The position numbers and the translations under genes were made by a program. Below are positions 1-8,985 of a DNA stretch of 25,406 bases, in pieces. Numbering within the stretch: position 1 is the stretch's first letter; each line of letters begins with the position of its first letter. Below the pieces are notes generated by a model. The model did no database searches. It worked only from the letters and a program-made list of their open reading frames with translations, and had not been told where the DNA came from. The stretch is from JAGTVG01 sp965365275 (GTDB lineage: Bacteria > Bacteroidota > Bacteroidia > Cytophagales > Cyclobacteriaceae): positions 1 through 25,406 of the forward strand of contig CBDUBA010000061.1 in the NCBI GenBank assembly GCA_965365275.1, read 5' to 3'.

Positions 1-377
1 TGCTCGTTCAACATTTTTTACAGATATATGCCAAAAAATATAACAAAAACATCCTGAGTGTAAGTGAGGCAGCAAGGAAGAAAATGATGAATTATTCCTG
101 GCCCGGGAATGTCAGGGAACTACAACATGCAATTGAACGTGCGGTTATTATGGGCTCGGGTCACATACTGAATCCTGAAGATTTCTTTTTCAGTCCTGCA
201 GCACAGGAAAAGGACAAGTCAGGGGTTCATCTTGATGATTTCCATCTTGAGGAGGTTGAAAAGATACTGATCAGAAAGGTGCTTCAAAAATTCAACGGCA
301 ATATAACTCAGGCAGCTAATGAACTGGGATTAACCCGGTCATCCCTATACCGAAGGTTAGAGAAATATGGGCTTTAG
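1..377 (+). CDS. Sigma-54-dependent response regulator, NtrC/NtrX type (C-terminal part only)
   Basis: This is the 3' end of a gene that starts before the window; the frame is open to the left edge and the first whole codon is at base 3. The visible part is the end of the AAA+ sigma-54 activation domain, with the conserved WPGNVREL motif about 35 residues in, then a linker and a C-terminal Fis-type helix-turn-helix (ILIRKVLQKFNGNITQAANE followed by LGLTRSSLYRRL). Such proteins bind upstream sites and drive sigma-54 RNA polymerase open-complex formation. The receiver domain and the GAFTGA loop would lie outside the window, so response-regulator status is inferred from the partner kinase. Its stop codon overlaps the kinase start by 11 bases, which indicates translational coupling and a two-component pair. 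Confidence 0.93.
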   Translation, partial: LVQHFLQIYAKKYNKNILSVSEAARKKMMNYSWPGNVRELQHAIERAVIMGSGHILNPEDFFFSPAAQEKDKSGVHLDDFHLEEVEKILIRKVLQKFNGNITQAANELGLTRSSLYRRLEKYGL

Positions 378-1722
378 CAATTACAGAATATCGGTCATTA
401 TCCGGGTGCTGCTCCTATTCGTCAGCACTTACCTATTTGTTCATTTATTGGGGTATGAGAATAAATTTGTGAGCCCACTAATAATCGGGTTTATAATTAT
501 CATTCAGTTGATAGACCTGTTTCGATACGTTGAAAATACGAACAGGAAACTCACCAGGTTTCTTGAGTCTATTAAATACTCCGACTTTTCATCTGGGTTT
601 ACATATGATAATAAGCTTGGCCGGACTTTCAGGGAACTTAATAAAGCCTTTAACGAAGTTCTCGAGGCTTTTCGCCTGGCAAGAGCAGAGAAGGAAGAAC
701 ACCTTAACTACCTTCATACCGTAGTGCAACATGTTAGTACCGGTCTATTGTCTTTTGACCATGAAGGTCAGATCGGTATTATTAATACAACTGCCAAGCG
801 TTTTTTACAAACACCGCAAATCAGAAATGTTATCGAATTAAAACCAAGGAATCCGGAACTATACAAAAAGCTGATGGACATGAGTCCCGGTGACAAAGCA
901 TTGATAAGAAATACCAATGACATATCTTTGGCCATTCATGCCACGGAGTTAAGATTGAGGGGAAAATCCTACAAACTGATAGCACTTCAAAATATACAGA
1001 CGGAACTTCAACAAAAAGAAATTGAAGCGTGGCAGAACTTGACAAGGGTACTGAGACACGAAATCATGAATTCCATTACTCCTATTGCTTCATTAACTGA
1101 AACATTAAACCAGATCTTAAAGGAAGATATTACAAAAACCGAAAATAATGGTACTTATCAGTTAGAAGATGAGTCTGTTGATGATCTAAAAGACGGTCTA
1201 AATACAATTGAAAACCGCAGTAAAGGACTCGTAAGGTTTGTGGATGCCTACCGTGACTACACGACCATTCCCAAACCTAAATTTTCTACTATCAGTGTGA
1301 AAAAACTATTTGATCACATCAATCACCTGCTAAGTGTTGAAATGAACAGTTTGGGTATTGAATTCGAGATAACTCTATCTCCGGAAAATCTGGAAATAAC
1401 TGCAGATAAGGAGCTTATTGAAATGGTATTAATAAATCTTATTAAGAATGCCAAAGAAGCTTTACATGAGAAAGAAGAAGCAAGGATTGAATTGAGGGGA
1501 AGGATCGATACTGACAGAAGAGCCATAATAGAGGTAAAAGACAATGGACCCGGGATCATCAAGGAAGCGGTGGACAGGATATTTATTCCCTTTTATTCAA
1601 CGAAAAAAGAGGGTTCCGGAATTGGACTGGCCTTGTCGCGACAGATCATGCAGTTACATCATGGATCACTAACAGTCAAATCCGAACCTGACATTTATAC
1701 TATTTTTACCCTTCAATTCTAG
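367..1722 (+). CDS. NtrY-like membrane sensor histidine kinase
   Basis: A 451-residue kinase. Two hydrophobic segments (about residues 8-30 and 35-52) anchor it with almost no periplasmic loop, so it probably senses a membrane or cytoplasmic signal. A PAS-like region follows at about 110-215. The phosphoacceptor motif RHEIMNSITP gives H231; the catalytic domain shows the N-box (N357, N361), DNGPGI (392-397), the F-box FIPFYSTK and the GSGIGLAL lid (416-423). The N-terminal membrane part plus this H-box resemble NtrY. It overlaps the upstream sigma-54 activator gene by 11 bases and is almost certainly its cognate kinase. NtrY-type kinases are linked to nitrogen, redox or envelope control in other bacteria; the signal here cannot be read from sequence. 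It is intact, with a clear ATG. Confidence 0.93.
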   Translation: MGFSNYRISVIIRVLLLFVSTYLFVHLLGYENKFVSPLIIGFIIIIQLIDLFRYVENTNRKLTRFLESIKYSDFSSGFTYDNKLGRTFRELNKAFNEVLEAFRLARAEKEEHLNYLHTVVQHVSTGLLSFDHEGQIGIINTTAKRFLQTPQIRNVIELKPRNPELYKKLMDMSPGDKALIRNTNDISLAIHATELRLRGKSYKLIALQNIQTELQQKEIEAWQNLTRVLRHEIMNSITPIASLTETLNQILKEDITKTENNGTYQLEDESVDDLKDGLNTIENRSKGLVRFVDAYRDYTTIPKPKFSTISVKKLFDHINHLLSVEMNSLGIEFEITLSPENLEITADKELIEMVLINLIKNAKEALHEKEEARIELRGRIDTDRRAIIEVKDNGPGIIKEAVDRIFIPFYSTKKEGSGIGLALSRQIMQLHHGSLTVKSEPDIYTIFTLQF

Positions 1723-1780
1723 TCTTACGTATCGTCAGCTGAACTTTATTAATAAAAGACCATAATTTATGATAATAATC

Positions 1781-1808
1781 ATCCTAAACAATTTGAATTG
1801 TTCAGGAT
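1781..1808. repeat. 28-bp dyad upstream of trkA (operator or hairpin)
   Basis: Two 13-base arms (ATCCTAAACAATT and AATTGTTCAGGAT) flank a 2-base centre with one mismatched pair. It lies 42 bases before the trkA start and overlaps the -33 part of the candidate promoter at 1792-1823. No clear T-tract follows, so it makes a poor terminator for the kinase gene; an operator is the better reading. The dyad itself is seen directly; the function is inferred. Confidence 0.6.
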
Positions 1809-1823
1809 ATATAATCAAATTTG
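1792..1823 (+). promoter_or_regulatory. Candidate promoter for trkA-trkH
   Basis: A TTTG at 1792-1795 is followed after 20 bases by CAAATTTG at 1816-1823, a 7-of-8 match to the Bacteroidota -7 element TAnnTTTG. The expected transcript start, near 1830, leaves a leader of about 20 bases before the trkA ATG. Confidence 0.45.
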
Positions 1824-1850
1824 TCCTAATTATTGTACTACTGTTTTTGA

Positions 1851-3191
1851 ATGAAAATAATAATTGCCGGAGCTGGTGAAGTCGGTTTTCATCTCGCGAA
1901 ACTTCTCGCATATGAGAAGCAGGATATTGTATTAATAGATGTTGACCAGGAGAAGTTGGATTATGCATCAAGTCATTTTGATTGTGCTATTGTAAAAGGA
2001 AGTTCAACTTCCTACAGTGTCTTACAGGAAGCCGATATCAAGAACGTAGATCTGTTCATTGCGGTGACCAGCTATGAAGAGACCAATCTTGCCTCATCAA
2101 TTATAGCCAAGAAATTGGGCGCGAAAAAGACCATTGCCCGGATCAGTAACCTGGAATTCTTTCTTAAAACCGATGTGTTGGATCTGAAGACCATTGGTGT
2201 TGATGAATTAATATCACCTGAATCCCTGGCTGCTAGGGAAATAAAAAGACTTCTTGCGAAATCCATGGTCACTGACACTTTTGAATTTGATGAGGGAATG
2301 CTGACCCTCCTCGGGATCACAATCGATAAAAACAATGAATTAAAAGACCAGTCTTTAAAAGAAACAGCTTTTTTAAATCCGGATCATGATTTTGTTACGG
2401 CTGCAATTTTAAGAAATGGGAAAACCCTGATCCCTCATGGGTCTTCTAAATTCAGGGAAAACGATCATGCCTATTTTATTGCTCAACCAGAGGGTGTTAA
2501 GAAAATTCTGGCCATTGGGAAGAGTGAATTAACTACGATCAAAGATGTGATGATCATGGGTGGGAGCAAGATCGGCTACCATGCATCGAGAAGGTTAAGC
2601 AAGACCTATAACATTAAACTTGTAGAAAAAAACCGGGAACGCAGCTACCAGCTTGCCGACGAGTTGCCAGATACTTTGGTAGTGAACGGGGATTGCAGTG
2701 ACGTGGAGTTGCTTAAAGAAGAAGGGATCCAGGATATGGATGCTTTTGTGGCTGTGACCGGGAATTCGGAAACAAATATCATATCCTGCCTGCTGGCGAA
2801 AAATCTGGGTGTAAAAAAAACCATAGCGCTGGTGGAAAATATGGATTACATTCACTTATCCCAAAATATAGGCGTGGATACCATGATCAATAAAAAGATC
2901 ATTGCCGCCAACTTTATTTCACGGTATGTACGACGCGGCAATATTATTTCCTTAACCGGTATTCATGGAACAGAAGCTGAAATCATGGAATTTGTCGTGC
3001 CTGAACGATCTAAGATAACCAGAAAAGAAATCAAAAAACTGAATTTTCCAAAATCAGCTGTAATAGGTGGGGTCATCCGGGAAGGAGAGGTTCAACCGGT
3101 TACCGGCGATTTTCAGATACAGGCTGAGGACAGGGTTGTTGTATTATGCCTGCCGGAATGCATACATAAAGTTGAAGAATATTTTAATTGA
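1851..3191 (+). CDS. trkA: Trk potassium uptake protein TrkA (NAD-binding peripheral subunit)
   Basis: A 446-residue cytoplasmic regulator of potassium uptake, the usual size for two-unit TrkA. It has two tandem RCK modules. The first opens with a complete Rossmann signature GAGEVG (residues 7-12) and an acidic end of strand 2 (LIDVD, 28-32), followed by an RCK_C domain to about 220. The second opens at 233 with MIMGGSKIGYH and ends in another RCK_C domain. RCK units bind NAD(H) or ATP and gate the TrkH channel. The second glycine motif is GGSKIG, as in many TrkA proteins whose halves differ in nucleotide affinity. The gene sits 6 bases before trkH, so the two form one operon. Confidence 0.95.
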   Translation: MKIIIAGAGEVGFHLAKLLAYEKQDIVLIDVDQEKLDYASSHFDCAIVKGSSTSYSVLQEADIKNVDLFIAVTSYEETNLASSIIAKKLGAKKTIARISNLEFFLKTDVLDLKTIGVDELISPESLAAREIKRLLAKSMVTDTFEFDEGMLTLLGITIDKNNELKDQSLKETAFLNPDHDFVTAAILRNGKTLIPHGSSKFRENDHAYFIAQPEGVKKILAIGKSELTTIKDVMIMGGSKIGYHASRRLSKTYNIKLVEKNRERSYQLADELPDTLVVNGDCSDVELLKEEGIQDMDAFVAVTGNSETNIISCLLAKNLGVKKTIALVENMDYIHLSQNIGVDTMINKKIIAANFISRYVRRGNIISLTGIHGTEAEIMEFVVPERSKITRKEIKKLNFPKSAVIGGVIREGEVQPVTGDFQIQAEDRVVVLCLPECIHKVEEYFN

Positions 3192-3197
3192 TAATTA

Positions 3198-4655
3198 ATG
3201 AAGTTCAATTTCAGGCTGATTTTTAGACTTCTGGGCATCCTTATTCTTTTCAATGGCTTATTTATGGCCGCCTGTCTGCCTTTTTCGTTTTATTATAATG
3301 AAGAATCAGCTTTCTCAATACTCATATCAGCCTGTATTACAATCATAATAGGAATGGCCTTGGTTTTTCTGGTTCGTTTAAGGAGTGACCGTGAACTTAC
3401 CAAACGTGACGGTTACCTTATCGTAACTTTCGGATGGCTGGCCATGTCATTTACCGGCACCATCCCCTATTTATTAAGCGGCGCCATACCCGACTTTACC
3501 GATGCATTTTTTGAGACCATGTCGGGCTATACAACAACAGGTGCTTCCATTTTAACAGATATCGAATCCTTGCCTAGGGGCATTCTTTTCTGGAGAAGTC
3601 TAACTCAATGGATCGGAGGTATGGGTATCATTGTCTTGACCGTAGCGATTTTGCCAATATTGGGGATTGGAGGAATGCAGCTCTTTGTGGCTGAGGCGCC
3701 TGGCATTTCTCCGGATAAATTAAAACCCAGGATCAGGGAAACGGCTATTCGATTATGGATGATCTATCTGATTCTGACAGGATCTGAACTTGTTCTTCTT
3801 AAATTAGGCGGGATGAGTTTTTTTGATTCTATTAATCATGCATTGACGACCATGGCGACAGGCGGTTTTTCAACTAAAAATGCCAGTATTGCCCATTTCA
3901 ATAGTCCGTATATTCATTATGTAATTATTATCTTCATGTTCCTGGCCGGCACAAACTTTACGCTTACGTACTTTGGATTACACGGTCAGGTAAGGAAGAT
4001 CTGGAAGAATGAAGAATTTCGTTTTTATTCAATATCGATTTTGATCATTAGTGTCTTAGCAGGAATTGCAGTTTTCGGGGTAACTGATTATGATATAGAA
4101 AGCTCATTCAGAAACTCTTTATTCTCAATTGTCTCAATTGTCAGTACTACCGGGTATGTAACTGCTGATTATACCTCATGGGATGTACATCTAACAATGT
4201 TTTTCTTTATGTTAATGTTTATTGGTGCATCTGCCGGATCAACTGCGGGAGGTGTTAAGATCGTAAGGCATGTTATCCTGTTCAAGAACAGTCTTCTTGA
4301 GGCAAAAAGACTAATCCACCCAAATGCTGTAATACCTCTTAGGTTCAATCATAAGCCCGTCACAAAAGATATTACCTTTAATGTCATGGCCTTTATGATC
4401 ATTTACATTATGGTTTTTGCCATTGGCTCAATAATCATGTCCTACCTGGGAGTGGATTTCACAACAGCACTTGGCGCTGTAGCTACTTCAATAGGAAATA
4501 TTGGTCCTGGTGTGGGTAGTGTTGGTCCCGTAAACAATTTCGCTCATGTTCCGGAAGGGGGGAAATGGTTTTTATCCTTCCTGATGTTGTTGGGAAGACT
4601 TGAATTATTTACCGTATTGATACTTTTTACGCCATATTTCTGGAGGCGATATTAA
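3198..4655 (+). CDS. trkH: Trk-type potassium transporter membrane subunit TrkH
   Basis: A 485-residue inner-membrane K+ channel/transporter, the family's usual length. The four M1-P-M2 repeats can be followed by their selectivity-filter segments: TTTGAS (112-117), ATGGFS (220-225), STTGYV (316-321) and SIGNIGPG (431-438), each supplying the filter glycine. The segment GASAGSTAGGVK (343-354) corresponds to the flexible intramembrane loop that gates the pore. It lies 6 bases after trkA, its regulatory partner. The 38-base gap to the converging gene at 4694 holds no convincing terminator hairpin. The gene is intact. Confidence 0.96.
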   Translation: MKFNFRLIFRLLGILILFNGLFMAACLPFSFYYNEESAFSILISACITIIIGMALVFLVRLRSDRELTKRDGYLIVTFGWLAMSFTGTIPYLLSGAIPDFTDAFFETMSGYTTTGASILTDIESLPRGILFWRSLTQWIGGMGIIVLTVAILPILGIGGMQLFVAEAPGISPDKLKPRIRETAIRLWMIYLILTGSELVLLKLGGMSFFDSINHALTTMATGGFSTKNASIAHFNSPYIHYVIIIFMFLAGTNFTLTYFGLHGQVRKIWKNEEFRFYSISILIISVLAGIAVFGVTDYDIESSFRNSLFSIVSIVSTTGYVTADYTSWDVHLTMFFFMLMFIGASAGSTAGGVKIVRHVILFKNSLLEAKRLIHPNAVIPLRFNHKPVTKDITFNVMAFMIIYIMVFAIGSIIMSYLGVDFTTALGAVATSIGNIGPGVGSVGPVNNFAHVPEGGKWFLSFLMLLGRLELFTVLILFTPYFWRRY

Positions 4656-4693
4656 TTCCGGTCAATTTTGCGATTAATAAATTAAGGAGATTT

Positions 4694-5713
4694 TTAATTT
4701 TCAAAGTTGCTCATGCCTTTGTCCAACCTGAATCCAAAAACCGGAACGCTGAATACACCCATCAAATAAAATCCGTTTCCCTGAATACCCGGTCTAATTC
4801 CTGTTTCCACACCATAGCTGAATCCAATTCCCCGGTTAAATTTCCCTTGAATTCCGGCCCGGAATCCAAACAAGCTGGTATCGATGATATCACCTGAAAT
4901 GGTCTCAATCTCATTCCCTGATTCAGGAATAAATGTGATGTCTTCAATTGAGATAAAAGGATTTATCAATAGATCCAGGTATACATTGAACATAAGGTCA
5001 TTGGCATTCTGATCATATAGATTCTCAAATTTTATGGCAACATTTTTAATAAGCTCAAGTGAGCCACCCAGATAAAATCCCTGGCTGTTCATGTTACTAT
5101 AAAAGGATACCTGATCAAGATCTGCGGAAGAATCAGGATCGAGCGCTTTACCCTGATTTTCCAGAACTTTGTTTACTTCAAATGTGCTTTGATAGGCTGT
5201 ACCCCCTAACCGGACTCCCCAAATCTTCCGGATGTTTATTGGGACGAAGATGCTTTCCGGGACCATGGTTTCCCACTTATTGTATTTTTTGAAATTCTTC
5301 GAGAAAAGTACAAACTTTGATTTGGAGCTTTGTTTTCTATCTACAACATGATAGTTTAAGCCAAGCTCAACATAGTAAAATCGTTTCGGATCATTCAGTG
5401 CATCACTGTTTTTTATGGCAGCATCCCGCATGAGGTCCGTTGCCTGGCTGTATGGTGTGCGGAATCCAACCTGAAAGTCCATTAAATCCCTAAGGTAATA
5501 GTCTACTCCCAAACCAAATCCTAAATTTGTATTAGTGCTGTAAACTTCCCCATAAACAGGTTGAATCATTAGAAACAATTTATTAATGTCGTATGGATCA
5601 TCATAAATAGTTTCATACTGGACGTTCTTATTTAAGCCTCCCTGTTGTGCTTTAATATTTATACAAATGAGAAAAGCTGGAACAAAAAATATCAGATATC
5701 TAAGCCTAAGCAC
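4694..5713 (-). CDS. Secreted or outer-membrane protein of unknown function, beta-barrel-like
   Basis: A 339-residue protein that I do not recognise. The first 22 residues form a clear Sec signal (LRLR, then a hydrophobic core LIFFVPAFLICI, then KAQQ at the probable cleavage site). The rest is built of alternating short stretches rich in Gly, Tyr and Phe (for example GFGLGVDYYL, FYLGGSLELI, FGFRAGIQGKF, GFSYGVETGI) and ends in a strand-like FSVPVFGFRL, which suggests an outer-membrane beta-barrel. The start codon is GTG: an in-frame stop lies just upstream and no ATG precedes the signal sequence. It stands alone between trkH (convergent) and hemL. Function cannot be assigned; the barrel call is inference. 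Confidence 0.75.
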   Translation of the reverse strand: MLRLRYLIFFVPAFLICINIKAQQGGLNKNVQYETIYDDPYDINKLFLMIQPVYGEVYSTNTNLGFGLGVDYYLRDLMDFQVGFRTPYSQATDLMRDAAIKNSDALNDPKRFYYVELGLNYHVVDRKQSSKSKFVLFSKNFKKYNKWETMVPESIFVPINIRKIWGVRLGGTAYQSTFEVNKVLENQGKALDPDSSADLDQVSFYSNMNSQGFYLGGSLELIKNVAIKFENLYDQNANDLMFNVYLDLLINPFISIEDITFIPESGNEIETISGDIIDTSLFGFRAGIQGKFNRGIGFSYGVETGIRPGIQGNGFYLMGVFSVPVFGFRLDKGMSNFEN

Positions 5714-5840
5714 AATTTTGGATTATTTTATCCTAAAAATAAGAAGAATTTCAAATTAATCACTATTCCAATATAAAAATTCAAAGATTCTCTACGTATC
5801 AATAAGCCGGAAACTGGATAAGTAACCTCCGGATGCCAGG

Positions 5841-7133
5841 TTATTTGTACATCTTCGACAGGGATTTAAAATTCGCATTTACAATATGATCAACATCTGA
5901 TCTATCGATAGCCGTAGATATAAACAAAGCTTCATATTGAGAAGGTGCAAGGTATATTCCTTCTTCCAGCATCAAATTAAAATACCTCCCAAAAGCTTCC
6001 ATATCAGAATTCTTTGCATCAGTAAAATTCCTGACTTCCTCATTGTTAAAAAACAATGTAAACATAGAGCCTGTTCTGTTTATTTTAAATTGGAGATCCA
6101 GCTCTTCAAGGTTTTTCTGAATACCGGAGCAAATATCCGCGGTTGTACTATCAAGTTTCTGGTAGGTTTCCGGGTGTTCCCTTAAATATTTAAGCTGAGC
6201 ATATCCAGCGCTCATGGCAACAGGATTACCCGAAAGCGTACCAGCCTGATATACGGGGCCCGTTGGAGAAATACTGTCCATAATCTCCTTTTTCCCACCG
6301 TAAGCTCCAACCGGAAAACCTGCTCCAATGATCTTGCCCAAGGTGGTCAGATCAGGATTTACGCTGAATAATTCCTGGGCTCCTCCAGGTGCCAGCCTGA
6401 AACCTGTCATAACTTCATCAAAGATCAATAATGCTCCATTTGCCTCGCATAGTTCTTTAAGGCCTTCAAGAAATCCGGGAGCAGGTGGAATACAACCCAT
6501 GTTTCCCGCCACGGGTTCAACAATAATCGCAGCAATTTCCTGTGGATTATGCTGAAAAAGTACCTCAACCGAATCCAAATCATTAAATCCGGCTAGTAAA
6601 GTATCATTCGCGGTTCCCCGGGTAACTCCCGGGCTGTCAGGACTTCCCATGGTTACAGCGCCACTTCCAGCCGCAATCAGGAATGAATCACCGTGTCCGT
6701 GGTAACATCCTTCGAACTTGATAATCTTATCTTTTCCAGTAAATCCCCTGGCGAGTCTTATGGCAGACATCGTAGCTTCGGTTCCACTATTTACCATCCT
6801 TACCTTTTCTACCGAAGGCACCATTTCAACAATTAATTCAGCCATTTGCACTTCTATCTCCGTTGGGGCACCAAAAGAGGGTGAATTTTTTAAGGCAGTT
6901 TTAACAGATGCTTCCACCATTTTATTTGCATGACCCAATATCATGGGGCCCCAGGAATTGATCATATCGATTAATGTGTTCCCATCTACATCATATAATT
7001 TCGATCCTTCTGCTTTTTCGATAAAAAGTGGCTCACCTCCTACTGCTTTGAAGGCGCGTACGGGTGAATTCACCCCTCCGGGGATATATTTATTGGCTTC
7101 TGCAAAGATGCTCTTGCTTCTTGTGATTTTCAT
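5841..7133 (-). CDS. hemL: Glutamate-1-semialdehyde 2,1-aminomutase (HemL)
   Basis: A 430-residue PLP enzyme that converts glutamate-1-semialdehyde to 5-aminolevulinate, the last step of the C5 route to haem and other tetrapyrroles. Family landmarks: the N-terminal PGGVNSPVRAF (18-28), NSGTEA for phosphate binding (115-120), the Tyr-His stacking pair in GCYHGHGD, FDEVMTGFR with D239, and the Schiff-base lysine K267 in LGKIIGAGFPVGAYGG. Length and motifs are normal, so the gene looks functional. It is the last gene of a minus-strand group: the start lies 13 bases after the stop of the periplasmic-binding-like gene. Its presence means the organism uses tRNA-Glu and not ALA synthase for tetrapyrroles. 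Confidence 0.97.
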   Translation of the reverse strand: MKITRSKSIFAEANKYIPGGVNSPVRAFKAVGGEPLFIEKAEGSKLYDVDGNTLIDMINSWGPMILGHANKMVEASVKTALKNSPSFGAPTEIEVQMAELIVEMVPSVEKVRMVNSGTEATMSAIRLARGFTGKDKIIKFEGCYHGHGDSFLIAAGSGAVTMGSPDSPGVTRGTANDTLLAGFNDLDSVEVLFQHNPQEIAAIIVEPVAGNMGCIPPAPGFLEGLKELCEANGALLIFDEVMTGFRLAPGGAQELFSVNPDLTTLGKIIGAGFPVGAYGGKKEIMDSISPTGPVYQAGTLSGNPVAMSAGYAQLKYLREHPETYQKLDSTTADICSGIQKNLEELDLQFKINRTGSMFTLFFNNEEVRNFTDAKNSDMEAFGRYFNLMLEEGIYLAPSQYEALFISTAIDRSDVDHIVNANFKSLSKMYK

Positions 7134-7146
7134 ATTGTTAAAAACG

Positions 7147-8970
7147 TTATTCGTTAGATATCAAAAAATGTGAATCTTCAAATTCTATGATAGGTATTAA
7201 TTGGTTGTCATTACCTCTGGAATAATCAAATCCCTGGTAGAGGATCCCTGGATAAACCTCCTGATCATAAAGCCCTACCTGGAAATATATCCCATGTTGA
7301 TAAAGCATTTCACCGACAAAATTGATAAGCTCATATCCTAGGTAATGGTATTTATTAGGTGATTTATTAATTGTAAGAAGGATTTTCTGGTATACATCCT
7401 GCAAATGTGGATTTGCATTTGAAATATAGCCTGGTGCTATAAATTTTACATCGAGTAGCTCCATCTGGTTTAGTGATAAAGATTTGTAATCCAGCCAGTC
7501 TTCATATCCTATTAGGGTTATTGAATCCCCTCGTGTTTCCATCCCGCTTATGGAACTTGCTGCAATGACTTCTTTATTGGTGGCTACAAAGATATGGCCA
7601 ATACTGTCCGGAGGAATAACGAATAATTCAAGAGGCCTGATCTTTCTCAAATCATCATAGCTTGAGGCTTTGCTCAACCGATCAAAATAATCGTAAAGAT
7701 CATACCTTTCGACCATTTTGATAGAGTCCTCTTCGCTCAGATCAAGTTCATCAAATCTGAATTTCTGGGTCAATGTATTATATACGCTAATGGTATCCAG
7801 GCCTGTTATTTTTTGAGTTAAAACAATATTGAACGAATCCTCCTCAATGGAAGCTTTGTATGTAAAAGCAATCAATGAATCTCTTGGGTCATCCTCGTAA
7901 AAGATCATAGCATTCTTGTTGCGATGATTTTTTTTGATAAAATCAGCGGCAGCATATGCCATATTTTCATAAGTTGGTTTCAGGAGAAAACAGAAAGGAT
8001 TATTTTCAATCAAATCTGAATTTGAAGATAAGGGATTGAACATATTGATCCTTTTTTTCAATGAATAATCAGAGATCAGTTTTACAGTCTCAGGATATAA
8101 AGGGCCAATAAGTAAATCCATACCATCCAATTCCCCGGAATCTATTAATTCCTGGGTAGCATAAGCATCTTTCTTTGTATCATATGCGTAGAGGTTAACA
8201 ATAATGCCTCTTTCCCTGAGGGAATTTATTCCAATTTTAATACCTTCATATATATCGAGGATAAACTGGTTGCTTCTTCGCAGATTATTGGGATTGATAT
8301 CTTCAACCATAAAGGGAAATAAGACGGCTACATTGTAAGCGTCTTTTTTAATCGATTCGAACTGCTCTATAAAATTGTATTGTTCCTTATCCAGGTTAAA
8401 TTTCTCTATAATTTCCAATAACAAGGCCCGGTCCTGCTTCATAAGAGACTGACTTGAGATCTTATCTGCAAGGGTAATGGCAAGTCCATCTATGTAGGGA
8501 TATAAATAATAGAGGTTAGTCAATGTATCAACATTTTCAACATGAGACAGTTCAGATTGTATGAGTTCATCGCTTTTTTGCTTTATCGCAGGATTTTTAA
8601 TATCATTAATTATTGCAAGACCATCAACATAGTTTTTCTCATTAAAATATACTTTTGCCAGCCAGAGCCTTGTAAGATCAAGATTATCCCAGTCAGGATA
8701 TTGTACAATGACTTGCTTAAGCATTTCCTCGGCAAGAAAAGTATACCCATTTTCAATGGCCGCAAGGCTATAATAATAGCCAGCATAGGGTGAAAAAGTA
8801 CTCTTATTGCTGGGTAAGGTTAAGGGTTTCAATATTTCCATAGCAAAATCATATCTTCCTGATTCATACATCTCCTTCCCCTGAAGATAATTCTGCTCTG
8901 CTGAGTTTTGTGATTTTACCTGAACAATGCTTACCAATAAAATCAAGCCGGTCAAAAAGTATTTATACAT
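7147..8970 (-). CDS. Periplasmic protein with TPR-like N-terminus and type 1 periplasmic-binding fold
   Basis: A 607-residue exported protein starting at the ATG at 8970 (a TTG three codons earlier is possible but less likely). A signal peptide covers about residues 1-20. Residues 20-200 are helical with TPR-like pairs (YLQGKEMYESGRYDFAMEIL, AEEMLKQVIVQYPDW, TRLWLAKVYFNEKNY). From about 212 a type 1 periplasmic-binding fold begins (NVAVLFPF) with the hinge motif DLLIGPLYPETV near 285-296. No permease or ATPase genes lie nearby, so transport is not supported. TPR plus this fold is the architecture of LpoA, the activator of penicillin-binding protein PBP1A in gammaproteobacteria; a role in envelope assembly is therefore an alternative, by analogy only. 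It lies 15 bases after guaA and 13 before hemL. Confidence 0.85.
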   Translation of the reverse strand: MYKYFLTGLILLVSIVQVKSQNSAEQNYLQGKEMYESGRYDFAMEILKPLTLPSNKSTFSPYAGYYYSLAAIENGYTFLAEEMLKQVIVQYPDWDNLDLTRLWLAKVYFNEKNYVDGLAIINDIKNPAIKQKSDELIQSELSHVENVDTLTNLYYLYPYIDGLAITLADKISSQSLMKQDRALLLEIIEKFNLDKEQYNFIEQFESIKKDAYNVAVLFPFMVEDINPNNLRRSNQFILDIYEGIKIGINSLRERGIIVNLYAYDTKKDAYATQELIDSGELDGMDLLIGPLYPETVKLISDYSLKKRINMFNPLSSNSDLIENNPFCFLLKPTYENMAYAAADFIKKNHRNKNAMIFYEDDPRDSLIAFTYKASIEEDSFNIVLTQKITGLDTISVYNTLTQKFRFDELDLSEEDSIKMVERYDLYDYFDRLSKASSYDDLRKIRPLELFVIPPDSIGHIFVATNKEVIAASSISGMETRGDSITLIGYEDWLDYKSLSLNQMELLDVKFIAPGYISNANPHLQDVYQKILLTINKSPNKYHYLGYELINFVGEMLYQHGIYFQVGLYDQEVYPGILYQGFDYSRGNDNQLIPIIEFEDSHFLISNE

Positions 8971-8985
8971 TATACTCAAGTTTTA

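Noticed and set aside
8971..8979. TTG start at 8979 for the periplasmic-binding-like protein
   Set aside because: An ATG three codons later gives a better-formed signal peptide; the TTG would only add three residues.
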